Part shown: piece by piece, positions 1 through 9,005 of the stretch
How the letters are laid out: each line of letters begins with the position of its first letter
Position numbering within the stretch: the first letter of the stretch is position 1
Assembly (NCBI GenBank): GCA_030531165.1
Contig: JAUNOI010000001.1
Location: 1-64,000, forward strand
Source: Lachnospiraceae bacterium
Lineage (GTDB): Bacteria > Bacillota > Clostridia > Lachnospirales > Lachnospiraceae
Length of the DNA stretch: 64,000 bases
Reading direction: 5' to 3'
Notes under the pieces: model-generated
What the model was told of the DNA's origin: nothing
The model's input: only the letters and a program-made list of their open reading frames with translations
The model's database searches: none
Made by a program: the position numbers and the translations under genes

Positions 1-92
1 CTTTGTGGCATAGTAAGTACCTCTTTTCTTTATAAGATTAATTATACCTTATTAGACACTCCTGTTACAACTTCATTATAGCACTTCACATA

Positions 93-508
93 GGGACAGA
101 CATGGGACGTTTTCTGGATGAAGGGCACCTATGTTCCTGGGCAGGACTTTGTCCGGGGAATAATGAAAATGCCAAAAAAAGAAAAAGAGGAAAAACAACA
201 AAGGGGAATACACTGTTAAAAACAACGCTGATCAATTGCGCGCATGCAGCGGTACGGGTAAAAAGTTCATATTTTTCCGCGCAGTTTGCAAGGATAAGCG
301 GTCACAGAGGAAAAAAGAGAGCCTATGTAGCGGTAGCACATTCCATGCTGATAGCGATCTATCATGTATTGAAAGAAAAAGTCCCGTATAAGGAGCTGGG
401 AGCTGATTATTATAACCAGTTCAACAGAGAAAGATAAATGCCTGCCTGAAAAGGTTAAGAAAGCTTGGATGGAAGCCAAACAGCCAAACACAGGCCGCCA
501 TAGCCTGA
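93..508 (+). pseudogene. IS110-family transposase remnant (C-terminal part, frameshifted)
   Basis: The translated product carries the C-terminal block typical of IS110/IS116/IS902 transposases: SWAGLCPGN, a Lys-rich stretch, KGNTLLKTTL and GKKRAYVAVAH. Homology starts at about GTDM (position 93); the frame upstream is closed by a stop at 39-41, so the N-terminal DEDD catalytic half is missing. After codon RER a stop occurs at 435-437, but shifting by one base continues the family-like tail (INACLKRLRKLGWKPNSQ) to a TGA at 506-508, which indicates a single-base deletion near 434. The piece is therefore truncated and frameshifted and should be inactive. No complete IS end or target duplication was recognised. 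Confidence 0.85.
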
Positions 509-781
509 AAATAACGAAAAAATATCAGAGATAGGGGAAGTCTGCGCTCTTTTGGCTAAACGAGGGTTTTGTTTCAAAGGAAATTCCTCTGAAATTTTCT
601 ATACAACAAAAACGCTCCACGGGATGTGCATAATGTGCAAAGGAAGGCAGCAAAAGCTGCCGCACATCAGCACGCAAAGCGGAGCAAGTCCCTCAGGGAC
701 TGAGGGATTTAGGGAGTTCGAGGCGGACTTGACCGCTTTATTCTTATGAGATATTCTGAAACGTGATGAAAAGTGGTGAAA
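509..781. other. Non-coding stretch after the IS remnant with small palindromes
   Basis: No convincing gene is seen between the transposase remnant and the first sigma-factor promoter. The stretch holds small hairpins, such as GGCAGC-aaaa-GCTGCC near 645-660 and AGTCC/GGACT near 689-703. It may be the 3' end of the decayed insertion sequence or unrelated intergenic palindromes. Short reading frames here have no ribosome binding site and no recognisable family. Confidence 0.4.
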
Positions 782-808
782 TGTAACCTTTTCCATGTTC
801 TAATCGAT
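782..808 (+). promoter_or_regulatory. Putative ECF-sigma promoter (autoregulatory)
   Basis: TGTAAC at 782-787, a 17-base spacer, then CGATTT from 805. The same layout (TGCAAC-N17-CGTCTAAT) lies upstream of the second ECF sigma gene at 3391. The AAC -35 core and CG -10 start are typical of ECF promoters, which suggests that each sigma factor drives its own operon. Confidence 0.5.
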
Positions 809-855
809 TTATTGTTGTAAAGGCCTTTACAAAGAAAATTTACAGGGGGTATCCC

Positions 856-1338
856 ATGCGGCAACCGATTGAAAAGTTGATAAAGCAGTATCAGACGAAT
901 CTGTTCGTAACCGCCTTCAATATATGCAAAAATGTAGAAGACGCAAAAGATGTGGTTCAGGATACATTTATCGCTTATCATACATCCAGTCAACAATTTC
1001 ATGATGAACAGCATATACGCGCATGGCTTTTCCGGGTGACAGTCAATAAAGCGAAAGATACTGTAAAATCCTTCTGGCATAGGAATAGGAGACCATTGGA
1101 GGATTATATAGAAGCCTTACCGTTCGAATCAGAAGAAGACAGCTATCTGTTTGAAGCAGTGCTGAAGCTTCCTGAAAAATATCGAATCGTGATTCATTTA
1201 TTTTATTATGAGGACTGGAGTGTTCGGGAAATAGCACAGATCCTGCGTATCAGTGAAAGTAATGTGAAAACGCGGTTGTCCAGGGGGAGAACTCGTTTGA
1301 AAAATGTATTAAAGGAGGAATGGGCAGATGACGAATAA
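856..1338 (+). CDS. ECF-type RNA polymerase sigma factor
   Basis: A 160-residue sigma-70 factor of the ECF group, with only regions 2 and 4. Region 2 spans about residues 10-75 (NICKNVEDAKDVVQDTF and RAWLFRVTVNKAKD). Region 4 spans about 105-152, with helix-turn-helix DWSVREIAQILRISESNVK followed by TRLSRGRTRL. The ATG at 856 follows a strong AGGGGG site. The stop overlaps the start of the anti-sigma gene by 11 bases, so the two are translationally coupled. It should direct polymerase to stress or envelope genes when released from its partner. The inducing signal cannot be read from sequence. Confidence 0.9.
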   Translation: MRQPIEKLIKQYQTNLFVTAFNICKNVEDAKDVVQDTFIAYHTSSQQFHDEQHIRAWLFRVTVNKAKDTVKSFWHRNRRPLEDYIEALPFESEEDSYLFEAVLKLPEKYRIVIHLFYYEDWSVREIAQILRISESNVKTRLSRGRTRLKNVLKEEWADDE

Positions 1339-2374
1339 GGAAAGATATAAGAAAGTATTTGACGTTCTGGCGTCCTCCGAACCGATATCTTTGGAGGTAG
1401 ATCAGATGAAAGAAAATAAGCAGAAGAAATATAAAATGAAACATGCAGCAGCGGCGGCGGTCTGTGTCATCATATTAGGGGTTAGTACCTCGGTTTATGC
1501 CGTGGCAAATTATTTTGGAATCATAGACTTCGTAGGCAGAACATCGATGGAGGTAACAAAAAAGGCCGAATCACAGATCCAGATGAATCCTGACACGAGC
1601 CAGAAAAGGAATGACACCATTTTTAATTGTGCGATCAAAGAGGCATTATGTGACAGCCAGACAATTACTTTGGTCTATGAAGTCTCTGCAATGGAATCAG
1701 GAAAATATCTATTTATTCCCGAGGATGCGACGCCGAAAGATGATATGGGCAATTGGAGTGATGTCAGAGGTAAGTCAGCAAAGGAATACGCGTCAGAAAA
1801 AGATTTAACGATTGTCAATATCGGAGGCAACATTGTAAATTCAGAGGAGTTAGGAATTACAGAAGAAACACTGGATTTTCAATCGGTTTGCGATGATACG
1901 ATGGATATTTTTATAACTTGTAGAGTTGCGAAACAAACGAAAACAAGAAATGTTGATGTGACTGCTACCGGCCGTATTTCCGATACAAATGATGTCATGA
2001 GGCTAGAGTCGAACTTCGAACTTCAAGATATGTCAACTACAGAGACTACAGTATATGCAGACGGAAAGAGTGAATCTATACAGCAGTTTTTCCGGATAGA
2101 GAAAGCTGAGGTGATTCAGACAGATCTTGGAACATATATTGATGTGTACTATATAAATAGGAACGGACAGAATCCAGAGGATGGATTGACTTTTCGTGTG
2201 ACAAATTTATCAGATGATTGGTATGAGGGTGGAGCAGAGCAGATCAAAGGAGATCATTATAAAGCCAGATATCGATTGAATAAATGTGAAATTGGAGAGA
2301 CACTGAATTTAGAGGCTTTTGATTGCTTTGAAAAAAATGTATATGGCGTCACTGTGCTCCAGAAGCAGAACTAA
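1328..2374 (+). CDS. Membrane-anchored anti-sigma factor (DUF4179-like)
   Basis: A 348-residue protein with a short charged cytoplasmic N-terminus (about 1-38), one membrane segment (about 40-60, AAAAVCVIILGVSTSVYAVA) and a large outside domain. This is the usual architecture of anti-sigma factors paired with ECF sigma factors in Clostridia; the N-terminus resembles DUF4179 proteins, but that family call is from memory. The ATG at 1328 has AAGGAGGA seven bases upstream and lies within the sigma gene. It likely holds the 856-1338 sigma factor at the membrane and releases it on an outside signal. A similar protein is encoded at 3951-5000. Confidence 0.7.
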   Translation: MTNKERYKKVFDVLASSEPISLEVDQMKENKQKKYKMKHAAAAAVCVIILGVSTSVYAVANYFGIIDFVGRTSMEVTKKAESQIQMNPDTSQKRNDTIFNCAIKEALCDSQTITLVYEVSAMESGKYLFIPEDATPKDDMGNWSDVRGKSAKEYASEKDLTIVNIGGNIVNSEELGITEETLDFQSVCDDTMDIFITCRVAKQTKTRNVDVTATGRISDTNDVMRLESNFELQDMSTTETTVYADGKSESIQQFFRIEKAEVIQTDLGTYIDVYYINRNGQNPEDGLTFRVTNLSDDWYEGGAEQIKGDHYKARYRLNKCEIGETLNLEAFDCFEKNVYGVTVLQKQN

Positions 2375-2499
2375 ACGGATTCCTTGGATATTTTAAATTA
2401 AGAAGAAAGGTGCTTTTCAAGCCTCTTGAAATTTTGGTATCGAAAGTTCTTTTGCTCTCAGAGAAAATAAACATCTGTTATAACGTCATAAAATAGTGT

Positions 2500-2584
2500 A
2501 AAATAAAAAGACAAGATACGAAAGCTGTACAAATCGCGCAGACAGGAATGGAATAAAAGATACATTTTTTGGTCTTTTTATTTT
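2500..2584 (+). promoter_or_regulatory. deoC leader with 13-bp perfect inverted repeat
   Basis: AAAATAAAAAGAC at 2500-2512 is exactly complementary to 2572-2584, enclosing 59 bases. The 3' arm is T-rich (GTCTTTTTATTTT), so in RNA this is a long AU-rich hairpin ending about 55 bases before deoC. It could attenuate or protect the transcript, or be an operator. A possible -10 (TAAAAT) overlaps the left arm, in which case not all of the hairpin would be transcribed. Confidence 0.35.
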
Positions 2585-2639
2585 GTATTGGGTTCGGTAT
2601 GATAAGGTTATGAAGTTTAAGAAAGGAAAAGGAACAGAT

Positions 2640-3284
2640 ATGGACAAGGAAAAAATTTTAGGAATGGTAGATCACACATTGTTAGCGCAGACAGCTACAT
2701 GGGATGAAATTAAGGAAATATTGGATGATGCAATGAAATATCAGACAGCTTCGGCGTGTATTCCGGCCTCTTATGTAAAAAGAGCAGCGGAATATGTAGA
2801 GGGGAAATTGCCAATCTGCACGGTCATTGGATTTCCAAATGGATACAGCACCACTTCGGTAAAAGTATTTGAAACAAAGGATGCAGTAAAGAACGGTGCA
2901 TCAGAGATCGACATGGTCATCAATATTGGCGATTTAAAAGATAAAAATTATCAGGCATTAGAAGATGAAATCAGGGAGATTCATGAGGCATGCAATGGAA
3001 AGATTTTAAAAGTAATTATTGAGACTTGTCTTTTGACTGACGATGAAATCATCAAGATGTGTGAGATCGTCACAAAAGCAGGTGCAGAATATATTAAGAC
3101 ATCGACAGGATTTTCAACTGCTGGCGCTACATTTCATGCGGTCGAACTGATGAATGCCCATGTCGGAGAGAATGTAAAGATTAAGGCAGCAGGCGGGATT
3201 GCTTCATTTGATGATGCCGACAAGTTCATCGAACTCGGAGCTTCCAGGCTGGGAACAAGCCGGCTCGTGAAATTGATGAAATAA
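2640..3284 (+). CDS. deoC: Deoxyribose-phosphate aldolase
   Basis: Cleaves 2-deoxyribose-5-phosphate to glyceraldehyde-3-phosphate and acetaldehyde in nucleoside catabolism, in the cytoplasm. The 214-residue protein has the class I aldolase residues in place: Asp91 (EIDMVINIG), the Schiff-base Lys153 (YIKTSTGF) and Lys182 (IKAAGGI). The ATG at 2640 is chosen because AGGAAAAGGA lies just upstream and homologues begin MDKEKIL; an earlier in-frame ATG at 2583 lacks a site. It stands alone between two sigma/anti-sigma pairs, with its own terminator. Confidence 0.95.
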   Translation: MDKEKILGMVDHTLLAQTATWDEIKEILDDAMKYQTASACIPASYVKRAAEYVEGKLPICTVIGFPNGYSTTSVKVFETKDAVKNGASEIDMVINIGDLKDKNYQALEDEIREIHEACNGKILKVIIETCLLTDDEIIKMCEIVTKAGAEYIKTSTGFSTAGATFHAVELMNAHVGENVKIKAAGGIASFDDADKFIELGASRLGTSRLVKLMK

Positions 3285-3313
3285 AGCGATGATGATATAA
3301 TTTGCTAAAAAAT

Positions 3314-3355
3314 ATCCCAAAGCAAGGATTGTTTTCCGGGCTTTGGGATTTTTTA
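3314..3355 (+). terminator. Intrinsic terminator of deoC
   Basis: ATCCCAAAGC (3314-3323) pairs perfectly with GCTTTGGGAT (3340-3349), followed by a T run. Confidence 0.85.
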
Positions 3356-3390
3356 TATCATGAAAACATGTTGCAGGAATGTTTCGCTTC

Positions 3391-3421
3391 TGCAACTTTT
3401 TTTGATTGTAATGCGTCTAAT
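3391..3421 (+). promoter_or_regulatory. Putative ECF-sigma promoter (second copy)
   Basis: TGCAAC at 3391-3396, 17 bases, then CGTCTAAT at 3414-3421. It matches the ECF consensus (AAC box and CGTC box) and parallels the motif at 782 upstream of the other ECF gene. Confidence 0.6.
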
Positions 3422-3471
3422 AATATAGAAGGGATGTGATACAATGCAAAGAAGAGGAGTTAGGAGGGATT

Positions 3472-3954
3472 ATGAGACGAAGGGATTTGGATGAGTTAAT
3501 ATCGAAGGCGATAATGGAAAATTATAAAAAATATTACCGACTGGCATATAGTTATGTAAGGAATGCGGCAGATGCGGAGGATATTCTCCAGGAAGCTGCT
3601 GTCTCGGCAATACGAAAAAGCAATACATTAAAAAATCCGAAGCAAGTGGAGACATGGCTTTATCGAATTGTAATCAATCGGTCTATTGATTTTTTGCGAA
3701 AATATCGTTATATGGAGTCGGAAGAAAAATTAAAAAATATTTCAACAGAGGATAATTATAGTGACAGGGATCTGCAGGAAATCGTGGAACGATTGAAGGA
3801 GCCGGATCGAAGCATTATCAAGCTGCGATATTATGAAGAATTAAAATTAAAAGAAATTGCTGATATTCTGGGACTTTCACTAAGCCAGGTCAAAAGCCGG
3901 CTGTATCGGGTATTAAAGCGGTTAAGTATAACATTAAAGGAGGAATTCGAATGA
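3472..3954 (+). CDS. ECF-type RNA polymerase sigma factor (second)
   Basis: A 160-residue ECF sigma factor. Region 2 includes YRLAYSYVRNAADAEDILQ and ETWLYRIVINRSIDFLRK; region 4 includes LKLKEIADILGLSLSQVKSR and LYRVLKRL. The ATG at 3472 is preceded by TTAGGAGGG; a longer frame from a GTG at 3436 has no site at its start. The last bases overlap the next gene (ATGA), so the pair is coupled. It is the same length as the 856-1338 factor, and both lie under similar ECF-type promoters, which suggests related but separately sensed stress circuits. Confidence 0.9.
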   Translation: MRRRDLDELISKAIMENYKKYYRLAYSYVRNAADAEDILQEAAVSAIRKSNTLKNPKQVETWLYRIVINRSIDFLRKYRYMESEEKLKNISTEDNYSDRDLQEIVERLKEPDRSIIKLRYYEELKLKEIADILGLSLSQVKSRLYRVLKRLSITLKEEFE

Positions 3955-5000
3955 GAGATGATAAGCAGAAATGGGATGCGTTAAAAAAAGAATATGAATC
4001 CATAGAAATACCGGATGGGTTAGAGGCAAGATTGCAGAATCGCATTGATGCAGCAAGGGAAGAGAAGCAAAAAGACAGAAAGTACAGATGGAAGAAAGCG
4101 ATTTCGATGGCAGCATGCTTTGTATGCGTTTTATTCATGGGGAATGTTGTAAGCTATTCAGCAACAGGAAATTATTTACATGAACTTATCCAAAAGAGTA
4201 TTGTAACGAATTTTTATCAATCTGGAGGACAGAGTGAAGTCGAGGAAGAGATTGACCAAAACAGTGTGTGCATGGCAGAAGAAAACGTGATTTACAAAGA
4301 TTTTAAAATTTCTTTATATAAATGTTTTTCTGAAAAAGCAACGGGAAATATTTTGATGCAGTTTTGTGTAACTGATCTGGAGGGAAATCAACTAAATGAA
4401 GATGAGCGAAATAAAGTAGAAGATATGATGTCAAAGGGAGAACTTTCTTTTGATATACCGGATCTTACAGGGGGAATGAGTGTTTTTGATTATGTGGATA
4501 AAGAGAAACGCATGTTGATTGATGTTCACTATATGCTTCCTCTGTCAAAAGAGGATAGAACGTCTTTGATCGATTCTGTGAAAAAAATAAAACTGATGGA
4601 TGCTTCCTGTAAGGAACAAAAAGAGATTGGTACTTTCCTAATACCGGAAAATAGTACGGAATTTAAGAGTGCAAAGTTTTGTATTTCTGATGGGAAGAAG
4701 AGTTTGGAGATTGTGGTATCAGGAATTGGGATACAAGCATTTTCTGATACGGAGCAGGGAGAAAATAAAAGATCAAATTCCTGGTGGGAATTTTATATTT
4801 ATATGAAGGATGGAACCAGATATTTAATTGAAAAAGAAGGCCTGGAGGATTTTAAGGATTCAGAAAATCTTGTGGCGTACGATACGATAATTGATGATGA
4901 AAAACTTGCAGACAGAGTGATTGGATTTTCAAAAGTCATTGATGTGGAACAAATCGATTATCTGAAAATAGATGGCGTAAAATATGGTCCAACCCGGTAA
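3951..5000 (+). CDS. Membrane-anchored anti-sigma factor (second)
   Basis: A 349-residue protein with a basic cytoplasmic segment (1-47), one membrane helix (about 48-68, KKAISMAACFVCVLFMGNVV) and an extracytoplasmic domain of about 280 residues. The ATG overlaps the sigma stop codon and follows AAGGAGGAATTC. By position and topology it is the anti-sigma factor for the 3472-3954 sigma factor. The outside domain shows no catalytic motif I recognise. It shares architecture, but little obvious sequence, with 1328-2374. Confidence 0.65.
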   Translation: MRDDKQKWDALKKEYESIEIPDGLEARLQNRIDAAREEKQKDRKYRWKKAISMAACFVCVLFMGNVVSYSATGNYLHELIQKSIVTNFYQSGGQSEVEEEIDQNSVCMAEENVIYKDFKISLYKCFSEKATGNILMQFCVTDLEGNQLNEDERNKVEDMMSKGELSFDIPDLTGGMSVFDYVDKEKRMLIDVHYMLPLSKEDRTSLIDSVKKIKLMDASCKEQKEIGTFLIPENSTEFKSAKFCISDGKKSLEIVVSGIGIQAFSDTEQGENKRSNSWWEFYIYMKDGTRYLIEKEGLEDFKDSENLVAYDTIIDDEKLADRVIGFSKVIDVEQIDYLKIDGVKYGPTR

Positions 5001-5033
5001 TAAGTTATAATTTTTTCTTTTTATGCAATAAAA

Positions 5034-5096
5034 TGTTACGGATATGTTACAAAATGTGAAAAAACTATTTACAAATGTTTCGGTCTATGTTATATT
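5034..5096 (+). promoter_or_regulatory. WalR-like box and sigma-A promoter of the NlpC/P60 gene
   Basis: TGTTAC-GGATA-TGTTAC at 5034-5050 fits the B. subtilis WalR consensus TGTWAH-N5-TGTWAH exactly. It lies just upstream of TTTACA (5068-5073), a 17-base spacer and TATATT (5091-5096). WalR controls cell-wall hydrolases in Firmicutes, which suits the downstream gene. A near-identical arrangement precedes the GH25 gene at 20742. Confidence 0.6.
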
Positions 5097-5145
5097 AATT
5101 ACAGATTTAAGTAACACTTATTTTTCGAAACGTTAGGAGTAAATA

Positions 5146-5721
5146 ATGAAGCATAGTTTATATATTCGAGTAGTAGCATTTATGATGATTTTATTTGTAG
5201 CAGCAGGACTGGTTTCAACAGTAGGTATGAGTGATGTTGCTGCGGATGAATTAACAACTGTTGATTTGGACGAAATCAACCAGGATATTGATGATGTTAA
5301 TAATGAAATTAAAAAGATTAGTTTAAAAGATAGTACAAGTGCAAGCGAAGCAACAATCTCAACACAGAAGAAAACGACAGGAAAACAGGTTGTAAATTAT
5401 GCGAAAAAGTTTGTTGGAAATCCATATAAGTATGGTGGAACAAGTTTAACAAAGGGTGCTGATTGTTCCGGATTCGTAATGTCTGTTTACAAACATTTTG
5501 GATATAAGCTCCCACATTCATCATCTGAGATTGCAACAAAAGGAAAAAAGGTCAGCTGGTCTAAGAAAAAACCAGGAGATGTTATTTGTTATTATGGCCA
5601 TGTAGCAATTTATATTGGTAATAATAAGATCGTACATGCAAGTAATAAGAAGTCGGGAATTAAGATTTCGAACAAAGCAAATTATAGAAAAGTTCGTTGT
5701 GTAAGAAGAATTATTAAATAA
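5146..5721 (+). CDS. Secreted NlpC/P60 cell-wall peptidase
   Basis: A 191-residue exported peptidoglycan endopeptidase. The N-terminus is a signal peptide (about 1-33), followed by a short acidic helical stretch (about 35-60) and a linker. The NlpC/P60 domain covers about 78-191, with catalytic Cys107 (GADCSGF), His152 (YYGHVAIYIG) and a third polar residue, probably His164 (IVHAS). It should cut stem peptides in the wall. The ATG follows TTAGGAG. It has its own promoter with a WalR-like box, implying coupling to growth and wall turnover. Confidence 0.9.
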   Translation: MKHSLYIRVVAFMMILFVAAGLVSTVGMSDVAADELTTVDLDEINQDIDDVNNEIKKISLKDSTSASEATISTQKKTTGKQVVNYAKKFVGNPYKYGGTSLTKGADCSGFVMSVYKHFGYKLPHSSSEIATKGKKVSWSKKKPGDVICYYGHVAIYIGNNKIVHASNKKSGIKISNKANYRKVRCVRRIIK

Positions 5722-5735
5722 AAAACAGTTACATA

Positions 5736-5771
5736 GCCCTGAGAGATTTTTCTCTCAGGGCGTTTTTTTTT
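5736..5771. terminator. Bidirectional terminator between convergent genes
   Basis: GCCCTGAGAGA (5736-5746) pairs with TCTCTCAGGGC (5751-5761), followed by a T run. It serves the NlpC/P60 gene and probably also the end of the minus-strand permease gene. Confidence 0.85.
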
Positions 5772-8262
5772 ATTCAAATTTACGAATCCGCTCAACAATA
5801 GATTCACTGTGTTCAATGGCGCGGTATGCGGATAATGGAATTACAATGCACAATGCCATGATGGCGAGCGCTGCAGCGGCGATTGGCAGGATTGGAACTG
5901 CAAATGGTACGTTTCTGTAGTTCATGGATTGATACAATATGTAGGTGATGCCTAAGCCGAATGTAAGCGTAAGCAAAAGGGATGCGGCTGCATACAACAG
6001 GCTTTCACGAATCAAAAGGGATTTTACCTGCTTTCCGGTCATACCGATACTTTCCATGATCGCAAGTTCAACCTGTCTGTTCTGGATATTGCCGAGCGAC
6101 GTATTCAGATAATTCATCATACCGATCAAGGCGAGTACAAATGTGATTCCAACGCCGATATTCAGCATATTTCCCTGCGACTTTTTTACTTCTTTCATAC
6201 TCTCTATTTTAGAATTATGAGAGAAATCTTTTGAGTAGGGGCTTTTTTTCATTAACTTAACGATTTTATTTTCTGTCACCTCGTCGTATTCTTTCTGATA
6301 ATTCACGCGAATTCGTGATATATACGGGTCTGAAGAAATCCGTCTGACAAAAGCATCGCTGACAATGAGTGTTGGTGCAGTTCCAAGCAAGTTGGCATAA
6401 TAAGTATCATCCGTGATTCCTTGAATGGTCAGTTGACAGGCTTGTGCGTTTGATTCATCAGGATAAAAAGTGATGGATTTTCCGAGTGTCTTCTTTTTGT
6501 CTAGTTTCAGACCATTCTGAAAAAGAATACATGATTTTCCGGAAAGAAAGTCAGTTTCATCAATTGGGGACTCTAGTGTTTCATTTAGAATCTGAAATTC
6601 TTCTTTATCGATGCCGGCGAGGAAAGAAGGATATTTCTCCGGGTGAGCCTTATAATCTTTTATAATATCTGTGTATTTTTCATTCATCCACATATCATAA
6701 AATTCCCGCATCCAATAATCCGCAAAACCAGGTCCCCATGGAACGATGATCTGCGTATTGACGATTGGATGGATTTTCGAAATATTTGGGATTTGTTTCA
6801 GTTCTGTTAAAAAGGTATCATTGAGGAGCGGCTTCCATTTTTCTTTGGTTGTCATCTGCATTGTGTCGTTGTTAATGATGATATCTTCATCCATCGTACT
6901 GCTGACGATCGTGCGCGGTCCTTGACTTTTAATCAATGTTGTCATGCAGAGGAAAAAGGAAAGGCAGATTCCTAAAGCGGCGATAACCGTGATGGATCTC
7001 CTCTTATCCCTGCAAAGATGTTCCCATGCCATTCTCCAGAGGAGTTTTCCGTTTCTGGCTTTATGAGGGTGAGTTCTGCCAGTGTGCGGACGATATCCGA
7101 GTGCTTTGATCGGTGTAATTTGCATTGCCATTTTAGCGGGTTTTTTACTTCCTATATAAATGGTCACAACTGCAATCAGAAGTGTTAAGAGGAAGATCAG
7201 CGGATGAAAGGCAATGCTGATATCATCTTCACGGATACCAAGCGTCTTGATGACAGTGGGAATTAATCCAAAAGCGGCAGCAACGCCTGCCAGGATACCT
7301 GCTGCGATGCCGAGGAAACCGACAAACAGCATTTGCTTTTGTATGAGTCTGTATACCTGTTTTCCAGTCATACCAATCGTCTGCAGTAAGCCATAATATC
7401 GCACATTGCCTGAGACGGATAGATACATAATATTGTAGATGAGCAGGTATGCGCTCAGGCATGTGATAAAAACCAGACCGAATAGTCCTAATAAAATTTG
7501 TACAGATGTTTGAGTATCTGAGTTGATTAAAAAACGCTGTTTTTTACCTAGATTCAGGCTTTGTTCCAGTTCATTCAGAGATTTTTTCGTAATGATCGGA
7601 GATTTTAATTTCAAATATAAAAATCCGCGTCCATAATCTTCCAATGTAAATCCGCTTTGTTCAAAAAATGATTTGGAAATATAAAAAACCTTTTTATCAC
7701 CATAGCCGTCCCATATGCCGGAAATTGTGAATCGCTTCGTGTGTTCACCTCGATTATCTTCATACGTCATTGTAAAGGAATCACCGACAGCAAGATTTTT
7801 CAAGCCGCAGTCTTCTAATGCTTCACGCGTGGTCATTACCTCATTTTCATTTTGAGGATAATGTCCGTCTATGTGGTTCATTGCCGGTCGGTTGATCGTA
7901 TTCCACATCGTATCATCCGCCCATACAAAGATTGAATGAAGCGTGCTGTCATATTTGGTGCTCACGGCCCAGGCACAAAATCCGGTTGAACCAACTGCTT
8001 TGATATTTGAATTGTTCTGGCAGATCTTTTTTTGTTCGGAAGTAAATCCTCCATAAATAAAAGCATTCCATTCTCCGCCTGCCTGACGGATATTTTGTCG
8101 TTTCTGCATCTGGATCCAGGTGACACCGACGGTCAGAATTGTAAACAGCATAAATGAGGAAAGTGCAATTGCAAAAATGATAATGCCGTTGCGTCGTTTA
8201 TTAACGGTAAAAGAACGTTTTGCCATATGAGTAATAATGGCGTGATTGTTATTTTTCAACAT
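5770..8262 (-). CDS. ABC transporter permease, two FtsX domains
   Basis: An 830-residue integral membrane protein with the layout of peptide or lipid exporters: an N-terminal helix (about 25-50), an outside domain, three helices (about 265-405) containing an FtsX block (YGLLQTIGMTGKQVYRLI), another helix and outside domain, then a second FtsX block near the C-terminus (VELAIMESIGMTGKQVKSLL). The ATG at 8262 is chosen over an in-frame GTG at 8271 because GGAGGG sits at the right distance. It overlaps the ATPase gene by 14 bases. With the ATPase and the kinase/regulator pair upstream it forms a resistance-type detox or sensing module; the substrate, perhaps an antimicrobial peptide, is inferred. 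Confidence 0.85.
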   Translation of the reverse strand: MLKNNNHAIITHMAKRSFTVNKRRNGIIIFAIALSSFMLFTILTVGVTWIQMQKRQNIRQAGGEWNAFIYGGFTSEQKKICQNNSNIKAVGSTGFCAWAVSTKYDSTLHSIFVWADDTMWNTINRPAMNHIDGHYPQNENEVMTTREALEDCGLKNLAVGDSFTMTYEDNRGEHTKRFTISGIWDGYGDKKVFYISKSFFEQSGFTLEDYGRGFLYLKLKSPIITKKSLNELEQSLNLGKKQRFLINSDTQTSVQILLGLFGLVFITCLSAYLLIYNIMYLSVSGNVRYYGLLQTIGMTGKQVYRLIQKQMLFVGFLGIAAGILAGVAAAFGLIPTVIKTLGIREDDISIAFHPLIFLLTLLIAVVTIYIGSKKPAKMAMQITPIKALGYRPHTGRTHPHKARNGKLLWRMAWEHLCRDKRRSITVIAALGICLSFFLCMTTLIKSQGPRTIVSSTMDEDIIINNDTMQMTTKEKWKPLLNDTFLTELKQIPNISKIHPIVNTQIIVPWGPGFADYWMREFYDMWMNEKYTDIIKDYKAHPEKYPSFLAGIDKEEFQILNETLESPIDETDFLSGKSCILFQNGLKLDKKKTLGKSITFYPDESNAQACQLTIQGITDDTYYANLLGTAPTLIVSDAFVRRISSDPYISRIRVNYQKEYDEVTENKIVKLMKKSPYSKDFSHNSKIESMKEVKKSQGNMLNIGVGITFVLALIGMMNYLNTSLGNIQNRQVELAIMESIGMTGKQVKSLLIRESLLYAAASLLLTLTFGLGITYILYQSMNYRNVPFAVPILPIAAAALAIMALCIVIPLSAYRAIEHSESIVERIRKFE

Positions 8263-8938
8263 AGCCGTCACCCTCCATTATGATTTTTCCGTCTTCAATA
8301 TGAACGATCCGATCTGCCAGTTGGGCAATATCGTGGTCATGAGTAATTAGGATGATCGTCTGTTGAAATTTTTGAGCCGTGATTTTCAATAATCCCATGA
8401 CGTCGTGACCGGTTGCCGTATCCAGATTACCGGTTGGTTCATCAGCAAGAATAATTGCGGGTTTTGAGGCAATTGCCCGTGCAATCGCAACGCGTTGCTG
8501 CTGTCCTCCTGATAAAGTATGAGGTGGTGCCTGGCGCTTTTCATATAGATTCAGCAAATGAAGGATTTCATTGAGAAATTCATGGTCGATATGACGTCCG
8601 TCCAGTTCGATTGGCAGGGTGATGTTTTCATAGACGTTTAATTCCGGTATGAGGTTGTAATTTTGAAAGATAAATCCGATTTTGCGGCGACGGAAAATGG
8701 CGAGCTGTTCCTTATTCAGTTCCGCCAGATCAATTCCATCGATCCAGACAGAACCGGATGTTGGTGTATCCAGCCCGCCGAGCATATGGAGAAGCGTACT
8801 TTTCCCGCTTCCGGACTTTCCAATAATTGAGACAAATTCTCGTTCCTGCATGCAGAAGTCAACGCCGTCCAAAGCTTTGATCGTGTTCTTTCCGAGTGTA
8901 TAATATTTTTTTAAATTTTGTGTTTTTACAATTTCCAT
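8249..8938 (-). CDS. ABC transporter ATP-binding protein (MacB/LolD class)
   Basis: A 229-residue nucleotide-binding subunit with Walker [11 protein letters not shown]-loop [18 protein letters not shown], signature LSGGQQQR and Walker [12 protein letters not shown]. This subclass pairs with FtsX-type permeases, here the overlapping 5770-8262 gene. GGGAGG precedes the ATG. Together with the permease it would expel or extract a substrate from the membrane. Confidence 0.93.
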   Translation of the reverse strand: MEIVKTQNLKKYYTLGKNTIKALDGVDFCMQEREFVSIIGKSGSGKSTLLHMLGGLDTPTSGSVWIDGIDLAELNKEQLAIFRRRKIGFIFQNYNLIPELNVYENITLPIELDGRHIDHEFLNEILHLLNLYEKRQAPPHTLSGGQQQRVAIARAIASKPAIILADEPTGNLDTATGHDVMGLLKITAQKFQQTIILITHDHDIAQLADRIVHIEDGKIIMEGDGYVEK

Positions 8939-9005
8939 TTATGATGCCTCCCTTTCTTGGTTGAGATAAGCATATCGTATAAAAATCACAAAGCGTTCTC
9001 AATTT

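Noticed and set aside
7214..7462. Short plus- and minus-strand frames inside the FtsX permease gene
   Set aside because: They lie within a convincing long gene and have no sites or family motifs.
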